This document shows positions 33,792-46,085 of a DNA stretch of 64,000 nt, piece by piece. Numbering within the stretch: the first letter of the stretch is position 1; every line of letters begins with the position of its first letter. Under the pieces are notes generated by a model. That model made no database searches. It was not told the DNA's origin and saw nothing but the letters and a program-made list of their open reading frames with translations. Source of the stretch: Podospora bellae-mahoneyi. Taxonomy: Eukaryota; Ascomycota; Sordariomycetes; Sordariales; Podosporaceae. The position numbers and the translations under genes were made by a program. The stretch covers positions 1,674,001-1,738,000 of the forward strand of contig NC_085885.1 of assembly GCF_035222275.1 (NCBI RefSeq), given 5' to 3'.

Positions 33792-36724
33792 ATGGTCAAG
33801 TAAGTGCCTCTTCACGCCGCCGTACACCTCTGCTCGTCTCTGGCGCTTCGAGGGCTCGTTGTCGATGACCTCTTTGTCCGACGGCATCGATGCGCGCGCC
33901 CAGGTTACCCCGCCCGGAGATAGCAACAAGACTGAGCAGAGGTGTTGCACGACAACACGTAGGTGATGGCGAGGATGTTAACCATGGTCCTTCTGCAGCT
34001 TCACTATCGACGAGATCCGTGCCTTGATGGGTAAGTCTTCCTCTCTTCGTCGCTGAGCATGTCGGCGCCATCTCGAGATATCATGCTGACCCTCCGCTCC
34101 AGACAAGCCCACGAACGTGCGCAACATGTCCGTCATTGCGCACGTCGATCACGGCAAGTCCACCCTGACCGACTCTCTGCTGGCCAAGGCTGGTATTATC
34201 TCCTCCGGAAAGGCCGGTGAGGCTCGTGCGACAGATACCAGAGCCGACGAGCAAGAACGTGGTATCACCATCAAGTCCACTGCCATCTCCCTGTATGGTA
34301 CTCTTCCCGAGGAGGAGGATCTCAAGGACATTGTTGGCCAGAAGACCGACGGTTAGTAATCATCCATCAGTTTTGCTTGCTGGTTAGGGCTGCGAAATGC
34401 TGACTCTCGATTCACAGGCAAGGATTTCTTGATCAACTTGATCGACTCGCCCGGTCACGTTGATTTCTCTTCCGAAGTCACTGCCGCTCTCCGTGTCACT
34501 GATGGTGCTCTCGTCGTCGTCGACACCGTCGAGGGTGTGTGCGTCCAGACCGAGACTGTGCTTCGCCAGGCTCTCGGTGAGCGCATCAAGCCCGTTATCA
34601 TCATCAACAAGGTCGATCGCGCTCTTCTTGAGCTCCAGGTCTCTAAGGAGGATCTTTACCAGTCCTTCTCCCGTACCATCGAGTCCGTCAACGTCATCAT
34701 CTCCACCTACTTCGACAAGTCGCTCGGTGATGTCCAGGTCTACCCCGACAAGGGCACCGTCGCCTTCGGTTCCGGTCTTCACGGCTGGGCTTTCACCATC
34801 CGTCAGTTCGCTACCCGTTACGCCAAGAAGTTCGGTGTCGACCGCAACAAGATGATGGAGCGTCTCTGGGGCGACAACTACTTCAACCCCAAGACCAAGA
34901 AGTGGACCAAGAACGGCACTGCTGACGGTGGTGCTCAGCTCGAGCGCGCTTTCTGCCAGTTCATCTTGGACCCCATCTTCAAGATCTTCGCCGCTGTCAT
35001 GAACTTCAAGAAGGACGAGGTTACCACCCTCCTCGAGAAGCTCAACCTCAAGCTCACTGTCGATGACCGTGAGAAGGAGGGCAAGCAGCTCCTCAAGGCT
35101 GTCATGCGCACTTTCCTTCCCGCTGCTGACTGCTTGTTGGAGATGATGATTCTTCACCTTCCTTCCCCCGTCACCGCCCAGAAGTACCGTGTCGAGACTC
35201 TCTACGAGGGTCCCGCTGATGATGAGGCTGCCGTCGGTATCCGTGACTGCGACCCCAAGGGTCCTCTCATGCTTTACGTCTCCAAGATGGTTCCCACTTC
35301 CGATAAGGGTCGTTTCTACGCTTTCGGTCGTGTCTTCTCCGGTACCGTCCGCTCTGGTCTCAAGGTCCGCATCCAGGGCCCCAACTACACCCCCGGCAAG
35401 AAGGAGGATCTCTTCATCAAGGCCATTCAGCGCACCGTCCTCATGATGGGTGGCAAGGTCGAGCCTATCGATGATATGCCCGCTGGTAACATTGTCGGCT
35501 TGGTTGGTGTTGATCAGTTCTTGCTCAAGTCTGGTACCCTCACCACCATCGACACCGCCCACAACCTCAAGGTCATGAAGTTCTCCGTCTCCCCCGTCGT
35601 GCAGCGCTCCGTCCAGGTCAAGAACGCCCAGGATCTTCCCAAGCTTGTCGAAGGTCTCAAGCGTCTCTCCAAGTCCGACCCTTGCGTCCTAACCATGACC
35701 AACGAGTCCGGTGAGCACGTCGTTGCTGGTGCTGGTGAGCTCCATCTCGAGATTTGCTTGAAGGATCTCGAGGAGGACCACGCTGGTGTCCCTCTCATCA
35801 TCTCCGACCCCGTCGTCCAGTACCGTGAGTCCGTCACTGCCAAGTCCAGCATGACTGCTCTCTCCAAGTCCCCCAACAAGCACAACCGTCTCTACATGGT
35901 TGCTGAGCCCATTGAGGAGGAGCTTTCCGGTGCTATCGAGGCCGGCCGCATCAACCCCCGTGATGATTTCAAGGCCCGTGCCCGTGTCCTTGCCGATGAC
36001 TTCGGCTGGGATGTCACCGATGCCCGCAAGATCTGGGCTTTCGGTCCCGATGGCAACGGTGCCAACTTGCTCGTCGACCAGACCAAGGCCGTCCAATACC
36101 TCAACGAAATCAAGGACTCCGTCGTCTCTGGTTTCCAGTGGGCCACCCGTGAGGGTCCCGTTGCTGAGGAGCCCATGCGCAGCATCCGCTTCAACATCCT
36201 CGATGTTACCCTCCACGCCGATGCTATCCATCGTGGTGGTGGCCAGGTTATCCCTACTGCTCGTCGTGTCCTGTACGCTTCTGCTCTTCTTGCCGAGCCC
36301 TGCCTTCTCGAGCCCGTCTTCTTGGTCGAGATTCAGGTCCCCGAGCAGGCCATGGGCGGTGTCTACGGTGTCCTTACCCGCCGCAGAGGTCACGTCTTCG
36401 CCGAGGAGCAGCGCCCCGGCACTCCTCTCTTTAACATCAAGGCCTACCTCCCAGTCATGGAGTCCTTCGGTTTCAACGCCGATCTCCGCCAGGGTACTTC
36501 CGGCCAGGCTTTCCCCCAGTCCGTCTTCGACCATTGGCAACAGTTCCCCGGTGGCAACCCCATCGATGCCACCTCCAAGGCCGGTCAGCTCGTCCAGACC
36601 ATGCGCAAGCGCAAGGGTCTCAAGGTCGAGGTTCCCGGTGTCGACAACGTGAGTTTTATTCTTTACATTATGATGAGCGCAACAGTCTTGCTAACAATGT
36701 ATACAGTACTACGACAAGCTTTAA
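33792..36724 (+). CDS. eEF2: Translation elongation factor 2 (eEF2), 845 aa
   Basis: GTPase that drives ribosomal translocation in the cytosol. Five exons: 33792-33799 (8 nt), 33999-34030 (32 nt), 34103-34351, 34418-36648 and 36707-36724 (encoding only YYDKL and the stop). The start [16 protein letters not shown] matches the family. The P-loop AHVDHGKST is at residues 26-34; the switch region ([18 protein letters not shown]), DSPGHVD and NKVD follow. The diphthamide loop DAIHRGGGQ puts the modified His at residue 701, consistent with position 699 in yeast. Length fits the usual 842-844. Codon use is strongly biased to C-ending codons, which opens long spurious frames on both strands. EF-2 is known as cot-3 in Neurospora. 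Confidence 0.98.
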
Positions 36725-37700
36725 ATGGTGCCTGCCGATTGGCATATGACCTCTTTCCCTGTGTACTCAGCGTGATGAAAAGTTGGGGCGCACGGTTAAT
36801 GTCTGGCGGTTACGACCCTGGGCGTGGAGGAGCAAAAACTAGGAAGGACGGTGGTGCGAAAAGGCAATTTCATAGAAAGTTGATGGCACCAGATTTTTCC
36901 TTGCTATACTTTTGCTTTGGGCCTGTTTTAAGTTACGTAAATATGAATTACTGGCATTGACAAAGAATTGTGTTATATCATGGTGCCTAGATGTGAAGTG
37001 TCTCTTGTCATTTCTTGAAGACTTTGGTTGGAAGACAAAGCGGTTGGGCAATATGTTGACCTAACAGTTTGTTCTTTTCTTATGCCAGGCCAAGTCTCCC
37101 CTTATCATGTCTGCTCCCTGCCAACTCTATCACATACGACCATAACCAGCTACAAATGCGGCATCCCGTCCGCTTTGCCCTTGTCAAATAGTTGAGTGCC
37201 GAATCAGTACTCAGGTGGGTGACCACTGGGGAATCCTCGGTGTTGTATGTTTCTTTTTCTTTTTTCCCCTTACATCATATTATACGACCATGCCAAAGAT
37301 GACTTGCCTGTCAACTATGAACAGGATTAGTGTCTCGGCATGTATTCTTTTGCCTTTCTTGTTGGTCGTTTTAGTGAACTCTCGCTCTATGTAGGTTGCT
37401 TTATCGTGCATCGATCCTGCAGGAGTCTCCCTTGGGTCTGAAGGAAAGCATAGAAAGAACAAATTTATCCCTAATGATTATCACAACGGGAACATGATCG
37501 GTTTTTGGTCTTTGTCCATTTCATTTTCTTTCTCTTTTCCGTTAATCGCAAAAATAGGGTATCGAACACGATTATTAATACACACAGCTTTTTCCCATCC
37601 TGACCCCCTCCCCCCCTCTTTCTCCCCTGTCCCATTCCTCTAACCATCTCTCCCCCCACCAACCAACCCCCTCAACAGCTATATTCGCTACGCACCACCT
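36725..37700. other. Intergenic: convergent 3' flanks of eEF2 and FYV7
   Basis: About 1 kb between two stop codons of converging genes. It should hold both polyadenylation sites. CT-rich runs occur near 37600-37680. No gene seen. Confidence 0.55.
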
Positions 37701-38437
37701 TTATTTCCCCCCAACCAACCTCTCCACCTTTTCCAGAAGTATCTTGCTCTCCCTTCCGAGTCTCATCTTGCCGTTCTTGTCCGGCCTCTTGGCCTTGTCC
37801 ATTTGCCTTTTCCACTTTTCTCTCTGCTTGATCCTGTCTTCGCGTTCCCTTTGCCTCCGGGCAAATTCGGCGTTGCGGGCTTCCTGCTTTGCCTTGAGTT
37901 CAGCCGCTTTGGCGAGTTCTTTTTCGTAGTAGTCGGGTTTGCGCTGCTTTTGGTTTTTGCCGCGGGAGCGGTCCCCGTTGTTGCGTTTGGGGAGAGGGGG
38001 AAAGTCAGGAGCGTTGGCGTTGGGGTTGGGGGGTTCGTCGGTTGTGAGGAGGTGAAGGCGGTCGGGGTGGAGGTCTGGCTCGGGAGCTGGGCCAGTTTGG
38101 GAGGGTGAGTTGGGTGTTGGTTCGGAGGGCGCGCCTGCTGGATGGATTATGGGAGAGGGTGGGAGCTCGGGGAGGGCGGGGGTGGGTTCGGAGGCGTGGG
38201 CGGCTTTGATTTTGGAGTATTTTTTTTTAATTTTAGCTTTGGTGATGAGGTCTTTTTTGATTTTGGTCACTAAGAGATGGTTAGTATAAGGGCGGCGCAA
38301 GACCATTGGGGTGGCATACCCTTGCGCTTCCAGGCGCCGTCGGGGAGGTTGTCGGGGCCTACTCGGAAGCCCTGGCGGGGTTTCTTTGTGAACTTGTCGG
38401 CGGCGTCGTCGTCTTCATTGGGGCGCTTGGGTGCCAT
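37701..38437 (-). CDS. FYV7: rRNA-processing protein Fyv7-like, 228 aa
   Basis: Small basic nucleolar protein; in yeast Fyv7 helps early pre-18S rRNA processing. Two exons: 38437-38320 and 38269-37701, with a 50-nt intron (donor GTATGC, acceptor TTAG). The N-terminus MAPKRPNEDDDAADKF, then a basic GFRVGPDNLPDGAWKRK and, across the splice, VTKIKKDLITKAKIKKKYSK, is the Fyv7/TAP26 signature. The middle is proline-rich and disordered. The C-terminal 85 residues form a charged helix (KELAKAAELKAKQEARNAEF...), ending GRESKILLEKVERLVGGK. Larger than yeast Fyv7 (151 aa) because of the middle linker. Assignment rests on motifs remembered from the family. Confidence 0.75.
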
Positions 38438-39818
38438 TCTTGGGGTTGGTGTGATGTTGGGGTGTGTGGGTTGAATGAAGCTCGATCTACGATTGACGAT
38501 ACTTGGAGCTGGTGGTGGAGGGACTTTTTTGCCAGAAGATTCGCGATAAGCGCGTTATCCGGACTTGGCAGTTTGGGCGGTGAAGCAATTAAAGGTGGGT
38601 CGAGTTGTGCAATGGAACGCCAGATGCGCTAATGCTCGAGGTTCGGTTAGTCACAGCCAACACATCCATCTTCCTTTGTACTGCCGGGTATCAATCAACA
38701 CTGATCAGGCGCACCAAAGAATTTGGAGATGGCGCAGAGGCACGGCAGATACGGGCTGTTTTTTCCTTTCACCAAAAGAGCTCGGGTTTCAGACACAGGG
38801 CGAGGGTGACAAGCCGGCCAGAAAGATCCATGCTGACACTGACTGGCACCTTGAACGGCATTTGACGGATGTGCTCCGACATGCTACCAGAAGTGGCGAT
38901 GACGCACATTGGTTCTGGACAATCTGTTGACCAACCACCTGGCGTTCGCTTTCTCGCTGTTTTCCCTCACTCATCAGCAGCCACGAGAGCCAACGGGTCT
39001 TGCTTGGTCGGACCTAAGACAAGTGCAGTCACGACAATCCACGGGGCATCGGGCATGCCAGCGCCACCACAAAAAGAAACCACATGAAGGTACCCGGCAT
39101 TGTTCGTGGACATCGCTAACCCCCACTGAGCAGCGGAGTACTTAAACCGCCCACAGAAGCCCAGTCCTGGTCTAGCGTCCCCTGATGTGACCTGCCGTCA
39201 CTATGAGGATCGAGCAACGTCTGAAGCTCAGAATCATTCACTCACATCGACGCAACTTTTGGTCCGAACCGTTTTCTCTTTCCCAACGCCTCGGAGCAAG
39301 TCAGCTTGCTTCATTCAGGCTCTTACAAGCCCCTGTCTGGACTTTTAATAACCCGCGCAAGGCACAGCTGCCGTTCCCAGCGCTCATCTGAGGAATAAGG
39401 AAATCGAGTGACTCGGGTCACGACCTTTAATCTCGGTACCGCTCATTATTCATTCAGAACCCTTCTTTTCCAGCCAAAACATCAAACTGCTCTCAAATTT
39501 GCACGTATCAAACCGACTTTTTGCTATTTGTCTTTGCTCGTCGGGTCCCTGCTCCGGTGTCACTACTGTTGTTATTTTCTTCTTATTCCGCCAACTACTC
39601 TGAGGCCGAACAGACAGCGCATGGCTGAGGCCCGAGGCGGAAGCAGAGGCCTTCGCGCGTGGAGAAAAAGGTCCAGCTCACGGTGCTTCAGTTTGGCCAC
39701 ACGCCATGGGCACCTTGAATGACATAGGGTGACGGGAATTTGAACTCGTCTCATATTGACAGCGTCTTAATTTCTCGCTTCAAGTGGTCTGATCTGGGAT
39801 CTCGAAAGTTCAAACATC
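38438..39818. other. Intergenic: divergent promoters of FYV7 and the Atos-like gene
   Basis: 1.38 kb between divergent genes. It must contain both promoters. The 39400-39800 part, rich in pyrimidines, is a likely 5' leader and holds a short upstream ORF. I see no other gene. Confidence 0.5.
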
Positions 39819-41832
39819 ATGCCCATGCTGCGAGAAGACGACGCAGGCCAGCAAGATGCTGTGCCAGATGTGCCGGATCATGTCGAAGATAATTTCGCCA
39901 GAATAATTCCTCCACAGTTGCAACCGGGTCTTCCAAGGTCATTGAGCAGGAAATTGTCAGAAGAAAGTATCAGAACCGAGTTGTGTGAGGGGCCTATACC
40001 GGATAGCCCTCCCGTCCCTTTCAAGTCGACCACGCCTGAGCCACCATCACATGCCGTCTCTGACCGCGCCGAGTTGATTGAACGCATCAAGAGAGGGGAA
40101 AGCCCTACCTGGGTGCCAAATCGTCATCTGGGATCGTTGTTCCAGCAAGACAATATCTCGCTGCCGCCTCGAACACCGCCACCACCACCTGCGTCCATGT
40201 CCCCGGGCCTACTACCTCCCCCTACCATAACACCCGAGAAAAAGGATAGGGATGTGATCGGGCTGCAACCTGATGCTCAACTTCAGGAAGGACTAAATAT
40301 CGAAAGACCACGATCCGCGCTCCATAGCGGCAATTTCACACCGCAAGAGCTGTCTCCTGGTGAGGTAGAGAAGGAAGCGAGGCACAGTCATCACAACCCC
40401 TTTCAACCGCCCAGCAGTGCTCCATGGATTGCGACCTCACCACCAAGAGACTTTCATCCCTTTGGTTACGGGAATGCAGCGACAAGCCACCGCAAGGATG
40501 CGTTCGACTACCGCAAGGAGGCCTTCGGTACACCGGGAACACCTTCACTTAGCTCATCTCTTTCATCAAGCTTTGTCTACAAGCCACCAACGAGTCCGCT
40601 TGTTCAGTCAGAGATCAACGAGGAAATCGACTTGGCGTTACCCTTGAATAGTATCAATATTGCTTCGAGTAGTCCCCGGGTGAGCCCACGAAGGCACACA
40701 CTCAACTTCGGGCCACCCTCCTTCAACAATGTGGCTGGCCAAAGACAAGTGCCCCAACGTCGTGAGGGCAATCACCCATATCAAGCCCACCAACCTCGAC
40801 GATCTCTGAACTCAACTCCTGTATTTTCCTTTGCCGGCTCACCACCACCACCACCACCCACCCCTTGGAGTGCAAGACGACCGTCGGTGGGCTCAGAGGC
40901 ATCCCCTCTCCATCACGCCTCCCTAGTCGGATCCTACGAGGAGAGCATCCTCCGAGGTCGCATGTCAACCACCCCCTCCAAACCTCTAGAATTCATGGCC
41001 CAAATCGGAGTTCTCGGTCTAGGAAAATGCAAGTCCAGCCTCCGCTGCCCACCACATGTCACCCTCCCCTTCTCGGCCGTCTTTTACAGTTACGCCAGCA
41101 CCTCCCATGGCAGAAGCAAAATAGACGATGGCCCAAGTCCATACGTAGGGAATATCGATCTCGAGAATGGACTCACCAACCCCGACGATGGCCAACGAGC
41201 AAAGAGGAAACTCCAGTCACGATACCCCGAGCGGAGGGTCACAGCAGCAGAAGATGATGATGACGAAACCGGCGACCACCTCTCCGACAGTAGCAAACAC
41301 CCAACCAACCACAACAACAACAACAGCAAGAAACGCCGCTCCCGCTCCCCCAAATCACCCCCCGGAGGTCGGTACCGCATCCCAGAAAAGGGACAACTCC
41401 AAATCATCATCAAGAACCAAAACAAAACGGCAGTCAAGCTCTTTCTTGTACCTTACGACCTTGCGGGGATGGAGCCAGGGACGAAAACTTTTGTCAGGCA
41501 GAGGAGTTACTCGGCCGGTCCGATACTGGAGACTAAAGTCCCTGATATCAAACCTGTCGTCGACGCCAACACGTTGGGTAGTGACAGGGCGACGCTTCGT
41601 TATTTGGTTCACTTGCATATTTGCTGCCCGGCAAAGGGAAGGTATTACTTGTATAAATCGATCAGGGTTGTGTTTGCCAATAGAGTTCCCGATGGGAAGG
41701 AGAAGCTCAGGAATGAGATTACGCATCCCGATCCGAGGTTCTCGCCTTATAAGCCGGTGAGGGTGATGGGTCCTTCTCCGGTGGTGGGTGGGGGTCAGGG
41801 TGAGAGGTGGAGGAGTGTTGGGTTTGCTTTGC

Positions 41833-41903
<71 letters not shown>

Positions 41904-42206
41904 GATCAACCGCGGGTGGCTTTCGGCGCTTCTGGGAGTCTGCCGAGGGGGTTTCAACAGCCATTGCAACAAACACCGGAGAGAGGTGGTGATAATACGG
42001 AGGAGGGTGTATCGCCTATGTCGGGGGTGCAAATGACTAGTTTGGCTGCGGCGAGTTATGATAAACTCAGCAAGGGAGATGTTGGTTATGGCGGGAACAC
42101 CACTGTGGGAAGCACGCCGTCGGCGGGACTGCTGTCTCAAAGGCTGAGGTCGCTCGGGGAGCAAGATAGACGGCCGTTTCAGCAGCCGGATTCGGAGTTG
42201 GCATGA
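39819..42206 (+). CDS. Atos/DUF4210-family protein with polyglutamine tract, 795 aa
   Basis: Single-exon protein related to animal Atos (FAM214) proteins, which act as nuclear transcriptional regulators; no function is established for fungal members as far as I know. The N-terminal 370 residues are disordered and proline/serine-rich. The first conserved block (residues about 372-426) reads ESILRGRMSTTPSKPLEF, then QIGVLGLGKCKSSLRCPPH, then PFSAVFYSY. The second (about 518-650) begins YRIPEKGQLQIIIKNQNKTA and includes VKLFLVPYDL, GTKTFVRQ, RYLVHLHICCP and YYLYKSIRVVFANR. This two-part arrangement is diagnostic. A run of 24 identical CAA codons follows at 41832-41903. The start at 39819 is the first in-frame ATG. 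Confidence 0.82.
41832..41903 (+). repeat. (CAA)24 microsatellite encoding polyglutamine
   Basis: Twenty-four uninterrupted CAA codons with no CAG, which makes the tract prone to length change by slippage. It lies in the C-terminal, apparently disordered part of the Atos-like protein. Confidence 0.97.
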
Positions 42207-42478
42207 GGGAGGGAGAGATGTGACATTTGGTACTAGTTAGACTACCCTCTTGTTAGAAGCTGTCAGGATCAGGACTTCTTCATCATGTAGGAGTAATCTG
42301 GAACTTTCTGGGCCGGTAGATAGAGACGACAAAGGTCATGTCTTGTTACATTCATAAAAATCACACAAATCACATTAGGGCTTACATATACTTCGAAAGC
42401 AAAATTGCATTGGCTCTTCAATGATATATTTTTTCAAGATTGGTTATATACCTAGTCCACCCACAAAACCTACATCAT

Positions 42479-43762
42479 TCACCTCCCATACAGCAACTTC
42501 TCTACCCTCTCCCCAATAGCCAAACAACTCGTCAAACCCGGGCTCTCAATCCCCAACAAATTCACCCACCCCTCCCACCCCTTCTCCCTCTCAATATAAA
42601 AATCCACAAACCCCTTCCCATGCGCGACGGCGCTCGCCCTCCCCAGCTTCGGCCTAATCCCCGCGTAATCCGGCACGAGCTGCCCCTCGTCCAGACCAGG
42701 CAAATACCTCTTGACCTCCCTGATCGTCTCCCCCAGCCTAGCCTGATTAACCCCCAAATCACCCGGACCATCAACCCACTCCACATCCGGCCCAAATTTA
42801 ATCCTGCCCGCAAGATCCATGGTCAGATGCGTCCCCAGCCCTCCATGGCCAGGCTCAGGGGCGGGGTAGATCAACGTGTTAACCTTGGGCTGGGGGGCAG
42901 GGTAAGAAAAGTAATTCCCCTTCGCATAGTACAGTTTCTTGTGTTGATTCTCCGGAACGATGAGATTGTTGATCTCAACCGCGCCCAATCCAGCAGCGTT
43001 GATGAGAGTTTCCGTTGTAATGACGGAGGTCTCACCGCTGGGATCAGAGACGACGAGTTCCCAGCCTAAGGAGCCCTTGTTCCCTAGCGGGGTAATGCCT
43101 TTCACATCGGAGGATAATGCGAGAGTACCGCCCGCTTCTTCAAACAGTCCCAACAGGGTGAGCATCAGCGCGTGGGAGTCGATGATTCCCGTTGTCGGCG
43201 ACTCCAAAATGGCTTTCTCTGCCCTGACGGCTGGTTCCTTTTTTTTGGCGGTTTCTAAAGAGACCCACTCCATAGGGACGTGGAGTTCATTCTTGCAAAA
43301 GTTGTGGATTTGTTCGAGGGCCGCGAGTTGGAGGTCGTTTTGGGCTACGATCCATTTCCCTGTGCGGCGGTGGGGGATGTCATGCTTCGCACAGAGGGAG
43401 TAGAGCAGTGCCTTGCCTCTGAGGCAGAGGGAAGTTTTGAGGGAGTCAGCACCGTAGTATATGCCTGCGTGGATCACCTCGCTGTTGCGGGACGAGGTTT
43501 CTGTTCCGATGGCATTGTGGCGCTCGAGGAGGAGCGTTGATGAGGAAGGATGGTTCCTGGCCAAAGATTGCGCAATCGCTAAACCAACTACGCCGCCGCC
43601 AATTACGGCGTGGGTAAAATCTGCATTGCGCCGGGCTGTGTTGGAGAATAGCCTCCTGAAAGCATATGACGTCGTTGGTGGTGATGTCAACAGTGTTGGT
43701 GAAGCTGAAGATAGCGATAAGGCTTTGATAAGGGGGCGCAAAGGGGCGTTGCGCACAGGCAT
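42479..43762 (-). CDS. L2HGDH: L-2-hydroxyglutarate dehydrogenase, mitochondrial, 427 aa
   Basis: FAD-dependent oxidoreductase that converts L-2-hydroxyglutarate to 2-oxoglutarate, removing a toxic by-product of malate dehydrogenase. The first 45 residues are Arg/Ser-rich with no acidic residues, a mitochondrial presequence. The FAD-binding motif GGGVVG is at residues 55-60, followed by LLLERHNAIGTETSSRNSEV, HAGIYY, and the RTGKWIVA and GHGGLGTHLTMDL blocks of the family. The C-terminus has YAGIRPKL and FLGIESPGLTSCLAIG-like LLGIESPGLTS. One exon. It converges with the Atos-like gene (272 bp between stops). A D-2 or glycerol-3-phosphate enzyme is much less likely given the HxG(I)YY and GIESPGLT motifs. 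Confidence 0.92.
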   Translation of the reverse strand: MPVRNAPLRPLIKALSLSSASPTLLTSPPTTSYAFRRLFSNTARRNADFTHAVIGGGVVGLAIAQSLARNHPSSSTLLLERHNAIGTETSSRNSEVIHAGIYYGADSLKTSLCLRGKALLYSLCAKHDIPHRRTGKWIVAQNDLQLAALEQIHNFCKNELHVPMEWVSLETAKKKEPAVRAEKAILESPTTGIIDSHALMLTLLGLFEEAGGTLALSSDVKGITPLGNKGSLGWELVVSDPSGETSVITTETLINAAGLGAVEINNLIVPENQHKKLYYAKGNYFSYPAPQPKVNTLIYPAPEPGHGGLGTHLTMDLAGRIKFGPDVEWVDGPGDLGVNQARLGETIREVKRYLPGLDEGQLVPDYAGIRPKLGRASAVAHGKGFVDFYIEREKGWEGWVNLLGIESPGLTSCLAIGERVEKLLYGR

Positions 43763-44883
43763 TTCTTTTTACGTGCGGGCGCCGTCACGGGTATCGAAGG
43801 CTTAGTCTTGAGTGGACCAACTTATTGCTAAAAGAATTGACTTTTGCACTGTCGAGTTTCTCCCTTTGGAGCAGTGGTTGAGATCTCAAGGTGGTGAGGC
43901 GGATCTGGACTCGGTGCCTTCGGTGCTTGTTCGCTCTTCGGGCGGGCCTGGGTTAGTGGGCTGCAAGCTTGATGGATGCCGTCAACGGCGTCTGCTGCAC
44001 CGCTGCCGGAGCAGGGTCGGGGTGCCGCGTGATTGTCCAATGACACATTCTGGCCTCTTTGAGGGTCTGAGATAAGCTTCAGTACACGCTTCAAACAGCA
44101 GATTTCAATATTGAAGTGGTAAAAGTGGCCTGTTGAAAGCCAACCAGAGTTTAGTTATTTGTCCTCGCCATCCCAAGTGTTGATGTCGTCCAAGGAAGCC
44201 AAAGTCTGTTTCCCGGGGTGGCCTTGGCATCACGTTAGTCAGGCGTTCTTGCGGTGGAACATCAGATGCTGTTTATGAATCATTCGGGACAAGAGCAGAG
44301 TAGTATACGAAGGTAGGTAGGTACTCCGTAGTCATAGATAACAAGACGTGGCTGAGGGAAAATGACAGATATCAGACGGTGAGGAAGGTGAGAGAGAGCC
44401 GTCTTTAGCAAATAGGATGACATCTTGTGGTCAGGTGTGAAGTCTCGCCAGCTTCAGGAAGGCACAAGGTTCTTCCACGGGCGGGTCCGATGGGAAAAAC
44501 GGCCTGTGAAAGATCGTCATGCGTCACTCGGCAGGCAGGAGCAAGGGGCATCTGGTGGGGTGAAGCCCCACCATCCAGCAACATCCCCAAAAGCGTCATG
44601 CCTTGACTGCTTCGGAGTCTCAGAGTCTCCCCACTGGTTCTCTTGCTCCGACAAAACAACTCAACAATATTGCCGCCTCACGGACCTGAAGCGGAACACG
44701 AAGAAAAGCACCACATCCGAAGACGCAGCTGGTCACGGGAGCTGTGGCCAACAGAATCTACATCAACAACCACCAGATATCTTTGGTCAAAAAAAGCCTT
44801 CCTATTCCTGAACCTATCAAACACACTTATCGTACCTAAAGATACAAAACCCACAATTCGCATACAGAACAACTGCGCAGAAT
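43763..44883. other. Intergenic: divergent promoters of L2HGDH and the coiled-coil gene
   Basis: 1.1 kb between divergent start codons. No motif-bearing ORF; short frames only. Confidence 0.55.
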
Positions 44884-46085
44884 ATGGCATCCGCCATTCC
44901 GGAACCAACCAACAAGTCCATCAACGGAGACGGCGCTGTCTCGCCCTCTCCGGGAGGGAGGCACCCCTCCATCTCACTCCAAGCTACTGCGACCCTGAAC
45001 GCCCAGCTGCAGCGGGAGTCACCCTCCAGACGTAAGTGTCATCTGTCCTACCCCAGGCACGCCTAGACACAAATTCACAACACTCTTTCGTAGTCGACTT
45101 GGACGATTCAGAGGCATTATTGTCACCTCGCAACTGAATTCGCAGTCCTGGTTGATCTATCCGTGGAGTGCTGCTGGCTGCGTAAACCACGGCTCTATGC
45201 TAACAATATCAAAAGGCTCATCTGGTAGCCCTTTGTCTCCCAGTCGAGCTTCCCCCATCAACGGCCGTCGTCTCTCTCAAGTCATTACCAACTTGCAACT
45301 CGCAGACCCATCAGTGCCAGCACCAGGAGAGATGCTTTCCGACTCGCAAACCAACAGGCCAGGGAGTTTCCGAGCCATGAGCCCCCACCGACTGTCGGTC
45401 ACCGGATCCCCTCGACTGATCGCCACTGGAGAGCCCCGTCACAACCGAGCACCGTCTCTTGGAGAAATACACCAGGAGTTGGAGACTGAGCAAGAGTTCC
45501 AAGTCAATAGGCTCCTTGGCGAAATTCGCCGCCTCCAGGAACAGGTCGATAGCTACAGGCGCCAGCAGTCTGGCTTTGCCGCCGGCAGCGAAGATCCTGC
45601 CGAGCGAACCACGACCCCGATTCCCACTTCAATCCCGCAGGTCCCAGTCGGAGCTAGCTCCGGATCCCTGCCGCGATCCCCAGTCTTTGCTCATCCGCGC
45701 AGCTCGTTCGACGTAGCTCGCGCCGATCTACGTCGCCGGTCTAGAACCCCCAGTAGAGGAGCGTCGCCTAGGTTGCGGTCGACCTCGATCAGTGGGGACA
45801 GCGGCGAACAGTGGCATCTAGGCTGCCGTGACGAGAGTGCTTTCTACCAAGCCGAGACTCAAATGTTGATTCGTGAGAATCAGATGCTGAAGCACCGTAT
45901 CAAGGAGCTTGGTAAGTTGCCAAATTGTCAGACAGTGGAATTCGATTGATTGCTAATATCATGCAGAGCGTCAGTTGACCGATTCGACCGGAAGCAATGC
46001 ATCCATCACCCACGAGCCGTCTCACCCTTCACATCTCACCCACTCAACATCTGTTTCTGAAGAGGAATCGTCCAAGCCAGTCTAG
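44884..46085 (+). CDS. Coiled-coil, serine-rich protein of unknown function, 320 aa
   Basis: I do not recognise a named family. Three exons fit frame and splice signals: 44884-45031, 45216-45911, 45967-46085. The first intron (184 nt) has branch CTAAC and acceptor AAAAG and joins ESPSRR to SSGSPLSPSRASP, a sensible low-complexity run. The protein has a Ser/Pro-rich N-terminus, a predicted coiled coil at about residues 135-167 (ELETEQEFQVNRLLGEIRR...), a disordered Arg/Ser-rich middle, and a second short coil at about 258-286 (MLIRENQMLKHRIKELE) followed by an acidic end. Proteins with this pattern often bind other proteins; nothing more can be said from sequence. Confidence 0.7.

Noticed and set aside
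34384-36540. Long minus-strand open frames (392 and 283 codons) opposite eEF2
   Set aside because: They lie entirely over eEF2 exons with strong codon bias, which removes stops on the opposite strand. They show Asp/Glu/Leu/Gly-rich, motif-free protein.
41355-42164. Minus-strand and frame-shifted ORFs over the CAA repeat (poly-Leu, poly-Val, poly-Asn, poly-Thr)
   Set aside because: These arise from reading the trinucleotide repeat in other frames; the Gln frame has the conserved Atos blocks.
45094-45151. Extra internal exon in the coiled-coil gene after the acceptor at 45092-45093
   Set aside because: It reads LDLDDSEALLSPRN in frame but then meets a stop (TGA) before any donor. Skipping to 45216 keeps the frame and uses a better branch point.
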